57,130 bases of DNA, taken from assembly GCA_964373665.1 (NCBI GenBank), contig CAYJVM010000004.1, positions 1 through 57,130 on the forward strand. The letters run 5' to 3'. This document shows positions 55,723-57,130 of the stretch, one piece after another. Each line of letters opens with the position of its first letter. The first letter of the stretch is position 1. The DNA comes from JACOWB01 sp964373665. Its GTDB lineage: Archaea; Aenigmatarchaeota; Aenigmatarchaeia; CG10238-14; SCSR01. The notes beneath the pieces are model-generated. The model searched no databases, was not told where the DNA came from, and saw only the letters and a list, made by a program, of their open reading frames with translations. A program made the translations under genes and the position numbers.

Positions 55723-56400
55723 ATGAACATTGCTGTATTGGGTTGCATACATGGCGATATAGAAAACATTATGAAATTCTTGGACAAGGTATCAGCATTC
55801 AAGATAGACGCTTTTGTCTGTCCTGGAGACTTTACCGACCACGCCACGCCTAAAGGCTTTAGTAGGACTGACTTGGTTAGGATATTTTTGGAGGAACTGA
55901 ATGGGTTTGGGAAGCCGATCATCACTGTTCCTGGAAGCTGGGATAAGGATGTTATAGACTTTTTAAAGAGGGAAAGCACCAGTGTCCATGGGGAAGGGAA
56001 AATTATAAATGGTATTGGATTTTATGGCTACGGCGGCGCTAGGACGCCTTTCAGAACACCATTTGAACCTTCGGAAGGTGAGATTTTACTGGGGTTGGAA
56101 AAGGCGTTTAGTGAAGTAAAAAACGCGAATATTAAGATCCAGGTGACTCACACTCCGCCACAAAACACTAAAGTGGATGTCATTTCAACTGGCGCACACG
56201 TCGGCTCTCCAACAGTTAGGGAGTTTATTGAAACCAATCAGCCGGACGTGGCCGTTTGTGCCCATATTCATGAGGGGAGGGGAGTTGATAGTTTGAAAGG
56301 TACTAGAATAATAAACTGCGGCAGATTTCCTGAGGGTCATTTTGGGCTGATAAGTGTTGATGGTCAAAAAATTGACGTTAAACTAGGCGATGTGATATAG
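55723..56400 (+). CDS. Calcineurin-like metallophosphoesterase
   Basis: A 225-residue protein: AVLGCIHGDIENIMKFLDKV (D-x-H replaced by C-x-HGD), FVCPGDFTDHATP (GDxxD), ITVPGSWDKDVIDFL (G-x-W-D in place of GNHD/E), IQVTHTPPQNTK (H), and CAHIHEGRGVDSLKGTRIINCGR (HxH). Normal motif I is D-x-H, so the first Asp ligand is shifted. ATG 55723 (MNIAVLG) is likeliest; the frame opens at 55714. Confidence 0.82.
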   Translation: MNIAVLGCIHGDIENIMKFLDKVSAFKIDAFVCPGDFTDHATPKGFSRTDLVRIFLEELNGFGKPIITVPGSWDKDVIDFLKRESTSVHGEGKIINGIGFYGYGGARTPFRTPFEPSEGEILLGLEKAFSEVKNANIKIQVTHTPPQNTKVDVISTGAHVGSPTVREFIETNQPDVAVCAHIHEGRGVDSLKGTRIINCGRFPEGHFGLISVDGQKIDVKLGDVI

Positions 56401-56465
56401 CTACTTGAGCATATAAATCCATTTTAAAGGCAATCCCGAACTCCTATTTCCTGTCGGTGTGATTG

Positions 56466-56858
56466 ATGGATCAAAAAATTTTTGGGGGGTATGTGGAAAA
56501 TGAAACTTTACGGGAAACAACGACGATTGTCGATAGGGCAATCGAACTCGCTGAAAGATTGGATTTTTTAGACATACAAATTTTAAGGAAATTTTACATG
56601 ACTGGTAAGGATTTTCCATACGACTGCCAGCCCCACTGCTTCCCGATACTATACCGGGAAATGCGGACTGTCAACAAGTTAAAGATTGGTGTAGAGGGGT
56701 TTAGGAAGAGGTTGGAGCGTCTTGTGGGTAGTGGTATGTTGTTGAAGATAAAACACTCAAATCCTGTAAGTTACGAACCGCTCAGAGATAAGGATTTGTT
56801 TGTAAAGGCCGTTATCACTAAGTTTTTCTTAATTAATGGATTAACTAAATTTTTATGA
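56466..56858 (+). CDS. Hypothetical helical, possibly winged-helix protein (130 aa)
   Basis: Residues 22-110 are helical, with DIQILRKFYMTGKDFPYDCQPHCF and an HTH-like VEGFRKRLERLVGSGMLLKIKHSNPVSYEPL wing. This fits archaeal DNA-binding proteins of unknown class. ATG 56466 is used; a TTG at 56463 is in frame. Last gene in the window. Confidence 0.55.
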   Translation: MDQKIFGGYVENETLRETTTIVDRAIELAERLDFLDIQILRKFYMTGKDFPYDCQPHCFPILYREMRTVNKLKIGVEGFRKRLERLVGSGMLLKIKHSNPVSYEPLRDKDLFVKAVITKFFLINGLTKFL

Positions 56859-57130
56859 AACTTCCACCTAAAAACTCTGAAAGTTCCAACTATTTTTATA
56901 AAGTTCCCAAACATTAACACGATCTTTCCTATAGAAAAAATGCGGTTTCCTCGGGAAAAGAGAAGGATTCTTAGTAGAAGTGATATTACTGTCTGGCTGT
57001 GACGGCGTTCCTTTGCTGAGAAAATGTAATATTAAATAATATATAAATATAACATTGTTATTATTATATTATAACTTTAGGTGATTATAATCCTACTGCC
57101 CCTTGATATCACAGGGCAACAAATATGTAT
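56859..57130. other. Gene-free AT-rich end of window with short repeats
   Basis: No gene is seen. Three related pieces GAAACTTCC, GAAAGTTCC and AAAGTTCCC occur at 56857-56912. A TGCCC...GGGCA inverted pair (57097-57101 and 57114-57118) lies near the window end. Long AT runs suggest promoters of genes outside the window. Confidence 0.3.

Overview
The window reads as a chromosomal segment of an archaeon. It carries archaeal/eukaryal-type informational genes: FtsZ-SecE-Spt5-L11, S13-S4-S11-RpoD, L1-L10-L12, L7Ae-S28e-L24e, TFS, fibrillarin and Nop5, TrmI, Kae1, a Hel308-type helicase, Hjc, type II methionine aminopeptidase and archaeal GluRS. Two intron-containing tRNA genes fit, as do many genes whose TATA box lies about 25 bases before the start codon, implying leaderless transcripts. 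The mix of core genes, very many small hypothetical proteins and CxxC micro-proteins suggests a DPANN-like or other poorly sampled lineage; that placement is inference. Exonuclease VII (XseA/XseB) and HicAB are bacterial-type and look acquired.

Layout. 0-6.4 kb: stand-alone LAGLIDADG protein, rhomboid protease, MetAP, a tandem pair of PurP-like ATP-grasp proteins, small regulators. 6.4-11.6 kb: AT-rich island with a helically phased CGATGTAA array, a 500-base gene-free stretch with one-way CTCAC repeats, HicAB, a DnaQ-like exonuclease and XseAB. 11.6-19.8 kb: envelope and small zinc proteins, PAC2, thioredoxin-like protein, TFS, a Cas4-like nuclease with a Xer recombinase. 19.8-33.8 kb: Memo-like protein, GltX, ribosomal proteins, two intron-containing tRNAs, FtsZ with an intein, an L11 lacking its N-terminal domain, FKBP, RpoD, S11, S4, S13, then the divergent L1-L10-L12 operon. 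33.8-42.6 kb: HD, DHH and HAD hydrolases, zinc micro-proteins, a five-gene minus-strand operon (HTH/S-layer-like regulator, two phosphoribosyltransferase-like proteins, a nucleoside deoxyribosyltransferase-like protein, a HisB-like protein), fibrillarin and Nop5. 42.6-48 kb: NnrD, a ribbon-helix-helix protein, an XRE-LAGLIDADG-XRE protein, a deformylase-like protein with an altered active site, HtpX and a repeat-flanked PD-(D/E)XK nuclease. 48-57 kb: TrmI with tRNA-Pro, an isoprenoid synthase, a membrane protein, helicase, Kae1, PRC, ThpR, CBS, Hjc and a phosphoesterase.

Together the window holds most of a translation/transcription core, including all three generic proteins of the box C/D guide RNP (L7Ae, Nop5, fibrillarin). 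It is interrupted by selfish elements: one intein, two LAGLIDADG proteins and one repeat-nuclease protein. The observations most worth following are the phased array at 7.0-7.15 kb, the exact 57-bp inverted duplication linking rpl10 to a micro-ORF between rps13 and rps4, the truncated L11, and the phosphoribosyltransferase/deoxyribosyltransferase/HisB-like operon at 37.1-40.2 kb.
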